Source: JAZDRH01 sp047470865
GTDB taxonomy: Bacteria > Pseudomonadota > Gammaproteobacteria > Pseudomonadales > Pseudomonadaceae
Direction: 5' to 3'
DNA length: 6,332 bases
NCBI RefSeq assembly: GCF_047470865.1
Contig: NZ_JAZDRH010000050.1
Coordinates: forward strand, 1 to 6,332
The notes under the pieces were generated by a model that worked only from the letters and a program-made list of their open reading frames with translations, ran no database searches and had not been told where the DNA came from. Both the position numbers and the translations under genes were made by a program. Positions 1-5,342 of this stretch are shown here, piece after piece. Within the stretch, counting starts at the first letter, position 1. Each line of letters starts with the position of its first letter.

Positions 1-84
1 CACGCCTACACTGTCTTGATAAGCTGCGAGCTTGCAGCCTTCCCACGCTTTAGTAAAAGCAATACCTGCTGTGCTGGTTTTCAT
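1..84 (-). CDS. Phage-type GH24 lysozyme (endolysin), N-terminal 28 codons only
   Basis: The minus strand opens with ATG at 84-82 and stays open to the window edge, giving 28 residues that begin MKTSTAGIAF and include WEGCKLAAYQDSVGV. This is the N-terminus of lambdoid/P21-type GH24 lysozymes, which hydrolyse the beta-1,4 MurNAc-GlcNAc bond of peptidoglycan. In this family the catalytic triad is Glu, then Asp nine residues on, then Thr. Glu15 and Asp24 are present at the right spacing, and the Thr expected near residue 30 lies outside the window. An AGGAAA ribosome-binding site (96-91) sits 6 nt before the ATG, so this start is well supported. There is no signal peptide in the visible part. 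Export would need a holin, a secretion system or lysis. Only 16 nt separate the start from the U-tract of the upstream terminator, so expression must come from read-through or a promoter inside the preceding gene. The rest of the protein cannot be judged. Confidence 0.85.
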   Translation of the reverse strand, partial: MKTSTAGIAFTKAWEGCKLAAYQDSVGV

Positions 85-100
85 ATTTCATTTCCTATAG

Positions 101-127
101 ATAATAAAAAACCCGCCGAAGCGGGTT
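101..127 (-). terminator. Intrinsic terminator after the lipoprotein gene
   Basis: Read on the minus strand, a perfect 7-bp stem (AACCCGC / GCGGGTT, arms 127-121 and 116-110) is capped by the very stable UUCG tetraloop and followed by a T-rich tract (TTTTTATTAT, 110-101). It lies 33 nt past the lipoprotein stop codon and ends the 160-884 transcription unit. It also stands just upstream of the lysozyme ribosome-binding site, so it could act as an attenuator for that gene. Confidence 0.85.
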
Positions 128-140
128 GTTCACTGCAATG

Positions 141-167
141 TTAGAACTAGCTTGATAAGCTATCTAA
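141..167 (-). other. Hairpin overlapping the lipoprotein stop codon
   Basis: Arms TTAGA+TAGCTT (141-145, 148-153) and AAGCTA+TCTAA (157-167) pair over 11 bp with a 2-nt bulge and a 3-nt loop. The lipoprotein stop codon (162-160) lies inside the stem. No T-tract follows, so it is not a terminator by itself. It lies 14 nt upstream (minus strand) of the UUCG terminator, and the two form a tandem hairpin 3' end. A role in mRNA 3'-end protection is inferred. Confidence 0.5.
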
Positions 168-384
168 ACAGTTGTCTAGCATATGCTTGAGCTTCTTTTT
201 GCACAGGTGTATCTGGCTTCATTGTGCTCATTTTTCGGCTAGTATTTGTTGTATTAGCACTACCTTGAGGGGCTAATATGCCTGTTTCTGGGTCTAGCAG
301 AACCTGAAAGAAACCTTCTGGGTTAGTACAGCCTGAGATAAAAATGGGCAGTGATAACGTTAGAATAAGTGCTATCTTTTTCAT
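160..384 (-). CDS. Small outer-membrane lipoprotein, function unknown
   Basis: A 74-aa protein starts MKKIALILTL and carries a lipoprotein signal peptide ending in the lipobox ISGC, with the lipidated cysteine at residue 19. Residue +2 is Thr rather than Asp, so the Lol rule predicts outer-membrane sorting. The mature part is only 56 residues, polar, with no further cysteine and no domain I recognise. I chose ATG at 384 because the signal peptide is then canonical. A GTG twelve bases upstream (396) would add four residues and overlap the preceding gene. The chosen start lies 5 nt after the stop of the 164-aa gene, so the two are almost certainly translated from one mRNA. It is not proline-rich and is not nested in another frame, which argues against a phage o-spanin. 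With a phage-type lysozyme immediately downstream, a role in lysis, lysozyme protection or envelope anchoring is possible but not shown. Confidence 0.75.
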   Translation of the reverse strand: MKKIALILTLSLPIFISGCTNPEGFFQVLLDPETGILAPQGSANTTNTSRKMSTMKPDTPVQKEAQAYARQLFR

Positions 385-389
385 ATCAA

Positions 390-884
390 TTACCACTCAC
401 CAGAAAGAAGTTTATCAACAGTCGTCGCATATTGAGAGTATGTAATCTCAGGGTTTGACCCCATAGCATCTTCCCACTTACCAAATGGCTTTGCTGTCAT
501 TTGTGCATAAATATTATCCCACATCTCTTCACTATAACGAGGCCCATAGTTAAAAATGAATGTCCACACAGCACCTTTTCTATGATGAACAGGGAGCTTC
601 ATCGCTTTTGCCTCATTTTTTGTATAACTCCCTTGAGGGAGCGTATACACTATAAAACTTTTACGCTGACCGTTTGCATAGGCTTGCATTTCATCAAGAT
701 CAGCACACTGCACAAGTAATCTGTAAGAATTAAAGCCATTCTCTTGGAAGAAAGCATCTTTGACGAGCACACACTTATCAATTTTAAAGTTATTCCTACC
801 AAACTGCTCTGTTGTGGCATTGACGGTCAGTGGTATAAGAAAAACAAGTAAAATTAAGTTTTTTAGGTATTGTGTATATTTCAT
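390..884 (-). CDS. Secreted/periplasmic 164-aa protein of unknown family
   Basis: The protein has a Sec signal peptide: MKYTQYLKNL, a hydrophobic core at residues 10-21, and probable SPase I cleavage after VNA (residue 23). The mature chain of about 141 residues contains just two cysteines, Cys38 and Cys60, well placed for one disulfide in the oxidising periplasm. The C-terminal half is rich in aromatics (VWTFIFNYGPRY, EEMWDNIY, KPFGKWED). I recognise no known family. ATG at 884 is preceded by a weak AGAGA ribosome-binding site 7 nt upstream. An overlapping ATG 4 nt earlier is out of frame. The lipoprotein gene follows 5 nt after the stop codon (from its ATG at 384), making a two-gene operon that ends at the UUCG terminator. 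Two exported small proteins upstream of a lysozyme gene fit a lysozyme inhibitor/immunity or envelope-modifying role, but this is inference from position only. Confidence 0.75.
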   Translation of the reverse strand: MKYTQYLKNLILLVFLIPLTVNATTEQFGRNNFKIDKCVLVKDAFFQENGFNSYRLLVQCADLDEMQAYANGQRKSFIVYTLPQGSYTKNEAKAMKLPVHHRKGAVWTFIFNYGPRYSEEMWDNIYAQMTAKPFGKWEDAMGSNPEITYSQYATTVDKLLSGEW

Positions 885-1039
885 GCATTAATCTCTAGTA
901 AATAAGCCAGAAAGCTATCATTGTGCTTAACAAGTTTTCAAAATCAATCTAAACACTTATCTTTTTGAGTATATATTATTTAGCTTATTACTTACCCATG
1001 TTTGGTCAATAAAATTCTCTGTTATTATTTACAGATACT
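885..1039 (-). promoter_or_regulatory. Leader region of the 164-aa/lipoprotein operon
   Basis: This AT-rich 155-bp gap precedes the exported-protein operon. A TTGACC hexamer (minus strand, about 1008-1003) is a possible -35 box, but no convincing -10 stands at standard spacing. The AT-rich stretch AATAATATATACTC lies about 20-30 nt further. A second weak candidate is TTGATT/TTGAAA near 950-940. No terminator is visible after the BspA remnant, so read-through into the operon is also possible. The promoter position is not resolved. Confidence 0.3.
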
Positions 1040-1449
1040 TTACTCTTCAGTTGATACAGGACACTCGCCCCACTGTGGTTTAGGTAGGTACCAACTCGTA
1101 CAGTTTTTATCAAAATCCCGGGGCTTTACGGGGTGTTGCTCATACACCACGTGGATAGATCCTGATTAAAGTTTTCACAGTCCTCAAATATCTGGTACAG
1201 GTTGTAAACCTTACGCATTTTCCAGCTTGAAATATCTTGATTAAGAGCCTTACAGCCCATAAACATCATACTTGTAGCGATGACGTTTTCTGTATTCCAC
1301 TGACTAATGTCGCTATAAAAGAATACGCTGCCTGCAAACATGCCATGCAAGCGTTCAACTTGGCTGATATCCCATTGGCTAAGGTCGCCATTAAACTGGG
1401 TAGCGCCATTAAATAAGTCATACATGTGAGAGAGGTTGCTTGTATTCCA
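1040..1449 (-). pseudogene. BspA-type (DUF285) leucine-rich-repeat surface protein, 5'-truncated and frameshifted
   Basis: Reading from the Trp codon at 1449-1447, four consecutive 25-residue repeats are visible, each starting at a Trp: WNTSNLSHMYDLF, WDISQVERLHGMF, WNTENVIATSMMF and WKMRKVYNLYQIF. The following F-N-x-D-(I/L)-S motif is well conserved in two of them and recognisable in the others. This is the BspA/DUF285 repeat found in surface-exposed or secreted bacterial proteins. The reading frame stops at TAA 1128-1126, straight after MSNTP. Adding one C to the CCCC run at about 1135-1132 restores a typical C-terminus that continues VKPRDFDKNCTSWYLPKPQW and ends at TAA 1042-1040. No signal peptide or N-terminal repeats exist: upstream of 1449 the DNA is IS30-derived. 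The ATG at 1482 and the residues MMLSFLKWSLP are therefore a junction artefact, not native protein. The gene is dead at both ends. Confidence 0.8.
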
Positions 1450-1707
1450 TGGCAATGACCACTTCAAAAAACTCAGCATCATTTGCTAGCTTAGGTTTAG
1501 GCCGACAGCTTAGCCAGCGTGCTTACATTGATTTCTACGCTGAAGAAGCGGTGTAATGTCCATCACAAGCGCTATTATGGTGCACCTAGCGACTGATGAT
1601 AGAAGAAGGATTAAGTTGTCTAACAATTTTGCGCAGACTCAGTTCTTGTAATAGGCCTTTACTGATCCGGCTCGTTGATCAAAGCTAAGTTCATGCTGTT
1701 GTGCCTT
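1448..1707 (-). mobile_element. IS30-family transposase remnant (N-terminal HTH region)
   Basis: On the minus strand, codons 1666-1448 read RISKGLLQELSLRKIVRQLN, then PSSIISR, stop, VHHNSACDGHYTASSA, stop, KSM, stop, ARWLSCRPKPKLANDAEFF and VVIAMEYK. This matches the IS30 transposase N-terminus. The helix-turn-helix shows as SLRxIARxLNRSPSTISRE, followed by a basic RRPKPKL linker and the segment leading towards the WSPEQI motif. The in-frame stops are TAG (1588-1586), TAG (1537-1535) and TAA (1525-1523), all at places where Glu or Gln is expected. Upstream homology (HELSFDQRA, about 1695-1669) is in another frame, so there is also an indel near 1667-1671. The catalytic DDE domain is absent, and no terminal inverted repeat could be recognised. 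The fragment ends where BspA repeats begin (1449). It abuts the 3' end of the M28 gene without damaging it. Confidence 0.75.
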
Positions 1708-1748
1708 GGCTGGCTAGTCAGATGTTGCAGGCAGAATTTGGGCCAGTC

Positions 1749-2744
1749 CTAGTTTTTATCATAGTTCTGCACCACGGCATACACGCCCTGCACTACTTTT
1801 GCCATACGTTGATAGTCAAGTGTAGAAGCGGTATCTGTCAGCTGATGGTAATTATGGTTACGAAAAAACGCCGTATCTGTAACCATAACGGCCTTAATAT
1901 CAGCATCCCAATAATTACGGTGATCTGAAAAATCAATCACGTTCAATGCCCTAGGTGCATTTAAAGAATGCACGGGTAAATCTGTAGCACCCAGCATTAG
2001 CGCTTTCACTTGGCGTGTTTCTGCACTGTCTGACAAACGTCCAATTACACTGATAAAGTTTCCTTGATCTGGATATAATTTACTTAAAAGCTTTAGTGGA
2101 AACTGTTGTGAACTTTTCTCGTCACTAAAATAACCTATCATCTCTAAAGCGATCATCAATTTTATCTTCTGCTTAGAATCACTAAGACTACGCGCATGCA
2201 CTGAACTTCCCATGGCTTGAGTTGCAAAAGCGGGTGGTTCTTCTAATGAATAAGCAATTAGCTGCACAGGGTAAGACGGTGGGTTTTCACTCAATAAGCG
2301 CGCTAGCTCCAGTAGCCCAGCTACGCCACTGGCGTTATCGTCAGCACCTGGTGTGTCATGAAATGAGTCATAGTGAGCGCCAACAATTAAAACCTCTCCT
2401 TCTTTAGGTCCTAGAGAAGCAATAATATTTCTATAGGCATTACCATCAATATCAAACACCTGCTCTTCGACCGTCAAATTAAGCTGTTTAAAGTGTTTAG
2501 CAATGTAATCTGCTGCTGCATTTAAATTATCTAATTCACTATAATTTCTAGGATGTACCGTTTCAGATAAAAAACGGACATGCTGCTCTAGTAATGGCGT
2601 ATGAACAACAGGCGGCATTGATTTAATTGGCTTAACAAAAGGCTGAGTAATCATACTGCAGCCTGCAACAAGCACTATAAAAACAATACTAAATATTTTC
2701 AAACCAATATTTTTCTTCTTAAATTCCATTTTATAATTAGCCAT
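1749..2744 (-). CDS. M28-family zinc aminopeptidase, lipoprotein
   Basis: A 331-aa metallopeptidase is predicted to remove N-terminal residues from peptides using two zinc ions. A lipoprotein signal peptide ends in LVAGC (Cys29); the next residue is Ser, predicting the outer membrane facing the periplasm. The M28 motifs are all present: GAHYDSF (His124, Asp126), PGADDNASG (Asp136 as likely bridging ligand), YSLEEPP (Glu168 general base, Glu169 ligand), ALEMIGYF (Glu201 in the slot that is Asp in many relatives; Glu also occurs in M28 proteins) and NYHQLTDT (His300). Length and order suit an active enzyme. The start is uncertain: ATG 2744 gives a 28-residue signal, ATG 2729 (MEFKKKN) a 23-residue one, and neither has a clear ribosome-binding site. 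It lies 63 nt downstream of the gluzincin-like gene, separated by a hairpin. A scavenging role in peptide breakdown is inferred. Confidence 0.9.
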   Translation of the reverse strand: MANYKMEFKKKNIGLKIFSIVFIVLVAGCSMITQPFVKPIKSMPPVVHTPLLEQHVRFLSETVHPRNYSELDNLNAAADYIAKHFKQLNLTVEEQVFDIDGNAYRNIIASLGPKEGEVLIVGAHYDSFHDTPGADDNASGVAGLLELARLLSENPPSYPVQLIAYSLEEPPAFATQAMGSSVHARSLSDSKQKIKLMIALEMIGYFSDEKSSQQFPLKLLSKLYPDQGNFISVIGRLSDSAETRQVKALMLGATDLPVHSLNAPRALNVIDFSDHRNYWDADIKAVMVTDTAFFRNHNYHQLTDTASTLDYQRMAKVVQGVYAVVQNYDKN

Positions 2745-2764
2745 ATAGTAATATTTAACCGTAA

Positions 2765-2793
2765 AGCATAGCCCTTTATAAAAAGGCTATGCT
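2765..2793 (-). terminator. Intergenic hairpin, weak terminator or processing site
   Basis: Perfect 9-bp arms AGCATAGCC (2765-2773) and GGCTATGCT (2785-2793) enclose an 11-nt loop. On the minus strand it starts 14 nt after the stop of the pseudo-gluzincin gene and is followed by TTTACGGTTAAAT, a poor T-tract. It may partly terminate that transcript or uncouple it from the M28 gene, whose first possible start is 20 nt further on. Confidence 0.5.
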
Positions 2794-2807
2794 AAAAATT
2801 TAACACT

Positions 2808-4013
2808 TTATTTTACGAGTGAGCTTTCAAATATTTTTAAACGGCCTTTAACAATATTTTCACTAATATCACGCACATCTTTTACAGTAATATTATCTAA
2901 ACGCATTAAACCTCGTGTCACATTATCTAAATTAAATTCATTTTTGCTACGTGCTTTAATTTCTTTATCTAGTTCAGCAAAAAATAAGGCGGCTCGTTCA
3001 ACCTTCTGCTCATTCAAACTACCACGCAAGGTGTTCACTTGCTTAGTATCTTCTTTCCATTTTTGAATGCTATGCTGGTAACGATCAGGGGTTATTCCCC
3101 CTGAGCGCATAAGCAACTCTAATGAATAAAATTGAGCTAAACCTTGGCTAATCCATTGTTCATCAGCATTACTTGAAAGCTGGGTAAAACTTAAAACCAA
3201 CTCTTTGAGTAAATCGCTAGTACCACTTTCAGCCACTAATGCTTGATCCGCTGCAAGATAAATAGATTGCGTTAAGCCTTGTGCTTGTTGCTGCATTCCA
3301 TCACGTGCGCTAACCACTAATAGTTTTTGCGGATCACGCGGAAAAGCGGCCTGTAACTGTGGCCATACGTAAGTCATTAAAGTCATCATATCCATCCGAT
3401 GAACTTGCTGACCAACTGGAGCGGCAATAGTTACTTCTGTCTCCCCTAGCTTTGCTCTGCGTGAACCTAATTTTCCTGCTGCAATCCAGCCTGTAGGGCG
3501 ATTAAAACCTGATTGTGCATCCTCAATACGAAACTTATTGGGTCCTACCCGCTTCCAAACGGTTTCAACACTGCGCCATTCTTTAGGTAGCTCGAACTGT
3601 ACACGTGAAACCACGCTTACTTTAGGCATGGTAATAGCTTCAATAGGAGGAACTAGCGAGTCTCCTTTCATCACCAGCCAATCTTTAGTTATTTTTTCAC
3701 TGGCATGTTTATTATTTTCTGGTGTGATTGTCACCGTATAACTAAGGCTGTTTTTACCTGCTGCGGGCTGCCATTCACCACGATTATCGTTTAATTGCCA
3801 ACCACCATCTGCTGTAAAATCGCTATAACGTTGGGCGGATAAAAAGTTAAATATTAAATTAGGCACTGCTGTGCCATCTTCTAGCTTAATAGTCACCCGA
3901 GCACTGTTTTGCTCAGGTAAAAACTTCACCTTATAGATGACATCTACAGACTTCGCCCAGCTTGGTGCGGCAATCGCAACCAATACTAAAACCCCTAGTG
4001 CTCGCTTTAACAT
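2808..4013 (-). CDS. Secreted M1/M61-type gluzincin-like protein lacking zinc ligands (probable pseudopeptidase)
   Basis: The protein has 401 aa with a Sec signal peptide (MLKRALGVLV, cleavage after APSWA, residue 20), so it is periplasmic or secreted. Residues about 22-100 look like an N-terminal beta domain; the C-terminal half is helical. In the position of the zinc signature HExxH the sequence reads KELVL (residues 270-274). The downstream WxxEG helix, which supplies the third ligand in M1/M61 peptidases, reads WISQG (287-291), followed by LAQFYSLELLMRSGGITPDRY. Both His and the ligand Glu are thus replaced, although the base Glu271 remains, so zinc catalysis is not expected. The frame is fully open, which argues for a kept non-enzymatic role such as peptide or protein binding. 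Family assignment rests on this motif block, not on full alignment. I chose ATG 4013 because GAGG lies 9 nt upstream. A GTG at 4046 would add 11 residues and spoil the signal peptide. Confidence 0.75.
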   Translation of the reverse strand: MLKRALGVLVLVAIAAPSWAKSVDVIYKVKFLPEQNSARVTIKLEDGTAVPNLIFNFLSAQRYSDFTADGGWQLNDNRGEWQPAAGKNSLSYTVTITPENNKHASEKITKDWLVMKGDSLVPPIEAITMPKVSVVSRVQFELPKEWRSVETVWKRVGPNKFRIEDAQSGFNRPTGWIAAGKLGSRRAKLGETEVTIAAPVGQQVHRMDMMTLMTYVWPQLQAAFPRDPQKLLVVSARDGMQQQAQGLTQSIYLAADQALVAESGTSDLLKELVLSFTQLSSNADEQWISQGLAQFYSLELLMRSGGITPDRYQHSIQKWKEDTKQVNTLRGSLNEQKVERAALFFAELDKEIKARSKNEFNLDNVTRGLMRLDNITVKDVRDISENIVKGRLKIFESSLVK

Positions 4014-4153
4014 AACAGCTAACCTCATTAGCTTGAGATACATCACACACTAAGACCTAAAAGCCGGCTGACGATTCCCTAAGCAAGTAATAATTTTTAT
4101 CTGAACTGAATTAAACTTGCTAAACTAATGCTATTTTTCAAGCAAGACTAATT
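4014..4153. promoter_or_regulatory. Divergent intergenic region with three AGCAAG repeats
   Basis: This 140-bp gap separates the minus-strand peptidase pair from the plus-strand ycgN-ppiA pair, so it must hold at least one promoter for each direction. No hexamer pair close to consensus is evident. For ycgN, weak candidates are CTGAAC (4101-4106) with ACTAAT (4124-4129). For the other strand, an AT-rich GATAAAAAT element lies near 4102-4094. A word occurs three times: AGCAAGT at 4082-4088, its inverse ACTTGCT at 4115-4121, and AGCAAG at 4141-4146. This arrangement could be operator sites. Confidence 0.35.
4023..4026 (-). promoter_or_regulatory. Ribosome-binding site deciding the start of the gluzincin-like gene
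   Basis: GAGG on the minus strand lies 9 nt before ATG 4013-4011. The alternative starts at 4046 (GTG), 4043 (ATG) and 4028 (ATG) have no comparable sequence, and they would place extra residues before the signal peptide's Lys-Arg n-region. Confidence 0.55.
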
Positions 4154-4603
4154 ATGGCTGCCATTGTACAACCTTTTTGGAAACGTAAAACACTAGCACA
4201 ACTCACACATGAGGAATGGGAATCACTTTGTGATGGTTGTGGTTTATGTTGCCTACAAAAACTCGAAGATGACGAAGACGGTGGGATTTACTACACGCGT
4301 ATTGCCTGTAAATTGCTGGATTTAACTACCTGCAAATGCACTAATTATGAAAATCGGAAAAACTATGTTCCTGACTGCATCCAGCTTACGCCAGAGCATA
4401 CAGCAGACTTTCATTGGCTACCTAATAGTTGTGCATATCGTTTAGTATCTGAAGGCAAAGATCTACCTATTTGGCACCACCTTATTTGCGAAAACCCTGA
4501 TGCTGTGCATACTGAACGCATATCCCAAAGCGGACGCATGCTAAGTGAGCAGGATGTTAATGAAAACGATTGGGAACAACACTTAATTTTTCGATCAAAC
4601 TAA
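4154..4603 (+). CDS. ycgN: YcgN/UPF0260 cysteine-cluster protein
   Basis: A 149-aa cytoplasmic protein of the UPF0260 (YcgN) family within the CxxCxxCC superfamily, whose members are thought to bind zinc or iron. The signature CDGCGLCC gives Cys26, Cys29, Cys32 and Cys33. Further cysteines lie at 52, 60, 62, 75, 93 and 112, ten in all, enough for one or more metal or Fe-S sites. Other recognisable family features are the N-terminal FWKRKTLAQLTHEEWESLCD, the YENRKNYVPDC block and the LPIWHHL motif. Length agrees with E. coli YcgN (about 150 aa). There is no signal peptide or membrane segment. ATG 4154 has only a weak ribosome-binding site (AGCAAGA). The biochemical role of the family is unproven. 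The ppiA gene follows after 22 nt on the same strand, suggesting one transcript. Confidence 0.93.
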   Translation: MAAIVQPFWKRKTLAQLTHEEWESLCDGCGLCCLQKLEDDEDGGIYYTRIACKLLDLTTCKCTNYENRKNYVPDCIQLTPEHTADFHWLPNSCAYRLVSEGKDLPIWHHLICENPDAVHTERISQSGRMLSEQDVNENDWEQHLIFRSN

Positions 4604-4625
4604 GCTTGATAACAAGGAATTAACT

Positions 4626-5183
4626 ATGCTGAAGAAATTTACTCTATTCGCTAGCACCCTAGCCTTTGCTGGAAGTCTTTATGCAGCTGAAGCGCCTCGC
4701 GTGCTACTCACCACAACCTTTGGTGAAATTGAGATTGAGTTAAATGAAGAAAAAGCGCCTATTAGCGTTAAAAATTTTCTGACCTATGTGGATGAAAAAC
4801 GCTACGACGGCACTATTTTTCATCGTGTAATTCCTAACTTCATGATTCAAGGCGGCGGTTTTGATCAAAACATGAAGCAACAGCCAACAAATGAAGCCAT
4901 TAAAAACGAAGCTAATAATGGCTTACGTAATGATCGCGGAACTATCGCTATGGCACGCACGCAAATTGTTGACTCTGCTACTAGCCAATTTTTCATTAAC
5001 GTCAATAACAATGATTTTCTAAACAATGGTAGTCGCGACTTTGGCTATGCTGTATTTGGTAAGGTGGTTCAAGGGATGCCTGTCGTTGATCAAATTACTG
5101 CAGTACCTACAGGCCGTGTAAGTGGACATGGTGATGTACCACTTGAGCCTGTTGTTATTATTAAAGCTGAACGTATTAATTAA
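4626..5183 (+). CDS. ppiA: Periplasmic peptidyl-prolyl cis-trans isomerase (cyclophilin, PpiA type)
   Basis: This 185-aa cyclophilin catalyses cis-trans isomerisation of Xaa-Pro bonds during folding of exported proteins. A cleavable signal peptide (MLKKFTLFAS, cleavage after SLYA at residue 20) places it in the periplasm. This marks it as PpiA rather than the cytoplasmic PpiB. The core motif FHRVIPNFMIQGGGF contains the catalytic Arg67 with Phe72 and Gln75. QFFINV (121-126), RDFGYAVFGKVVQGM (137-151) and the C-terminal EPVVIIKAERIN complete the fold. As in E. coli PpiA, Phe131 stands where eukaryotic cyclophilins have the cyclosporin-binding Trp. Length is close to the 190 aa of E. coli PpiA. 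ATG 4626 is preceded by AAGGA (4614-4618) at 7-nt spacing. It is probably co-transcribed with ycgN. No terminator was found in the 200 nt after its stop codon. Confidence 0.95.
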   Translation: MLKKFTLFASTLAFAGSLYAAEAPRVLLTTTFGEIEIELNEEKAPISVKNFLTYVDEKRYDGTIFHRVIPNFMIQGGGFDQNMKQQPTNEAIKNEANNGLRNDRGTIAMARTQIVDSATSQFFINVNNNDFLNNGSRDFGYAVFGKVVQGMPVVDQITAVPTGRVSGHGDVPLEPVVIIKAERIN

Positions 5184-5342
5184 TTCTTCCAAAAGCCTAG
5201 TTAAGCTTGCGTATTTTGACTGAGCAGAATACAGAATACTGTTGCAAAGTAGAATAACACGACTATCAGTGTATCTAGCGATCAATGATACCGAGCAGGC
5301 TAAAGCTAAAGCATGGCGTCACAAACGGACGGGGTCTGCAAG
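5184..5342. other. Non-coding stretch after ppiA, nothing recognised
   Basis: No gene, terminator or RNA was recognised here. A minus-strand open frame crosses the region and continues antisense into ppiA, but it has no ribosome-binding site and no protein-like features. A short inverted repeat, CGTCAC (5317-5322) with GTGACG (5342-5347), begins the dyad-rich zone that follows. The DNA may be the edge of an old insertion. Confidence 0.4.

Noticed and set aside
160..384. Lipoprotein as a phage o-spanin (Rz1-like)
   Set aside because: It is not proline-rich, is not nested in an i-spanin gene, and the preceding gene has a cleavable signal rather than a membrane-anchored coiled coil.
1449..1556. 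A 35-aa plus-strand open frame (MAMTTSKNSA...) that looks protein-like
   Set aside because: It is antisense to the IS30 transposase remnant, whose minus-strand reading explains the same bases better, and it has no ribosome-binding site.
3538..3741. A 67-codon plus-strand open frame inside the gluzincin-like gene
   Set aside because: It is antisense to a well-supported 401-aa secreted protein and shows no motifs of its own; the same applies to open frames at 501-719 and 2222-2407.
5019..5285. An 88-codon minus-strand open frame
   Set aside because: Much of it is antisense to ppiA, it begins at TTG without a ribosome-binding site, and its sequence is low-complexity in character.
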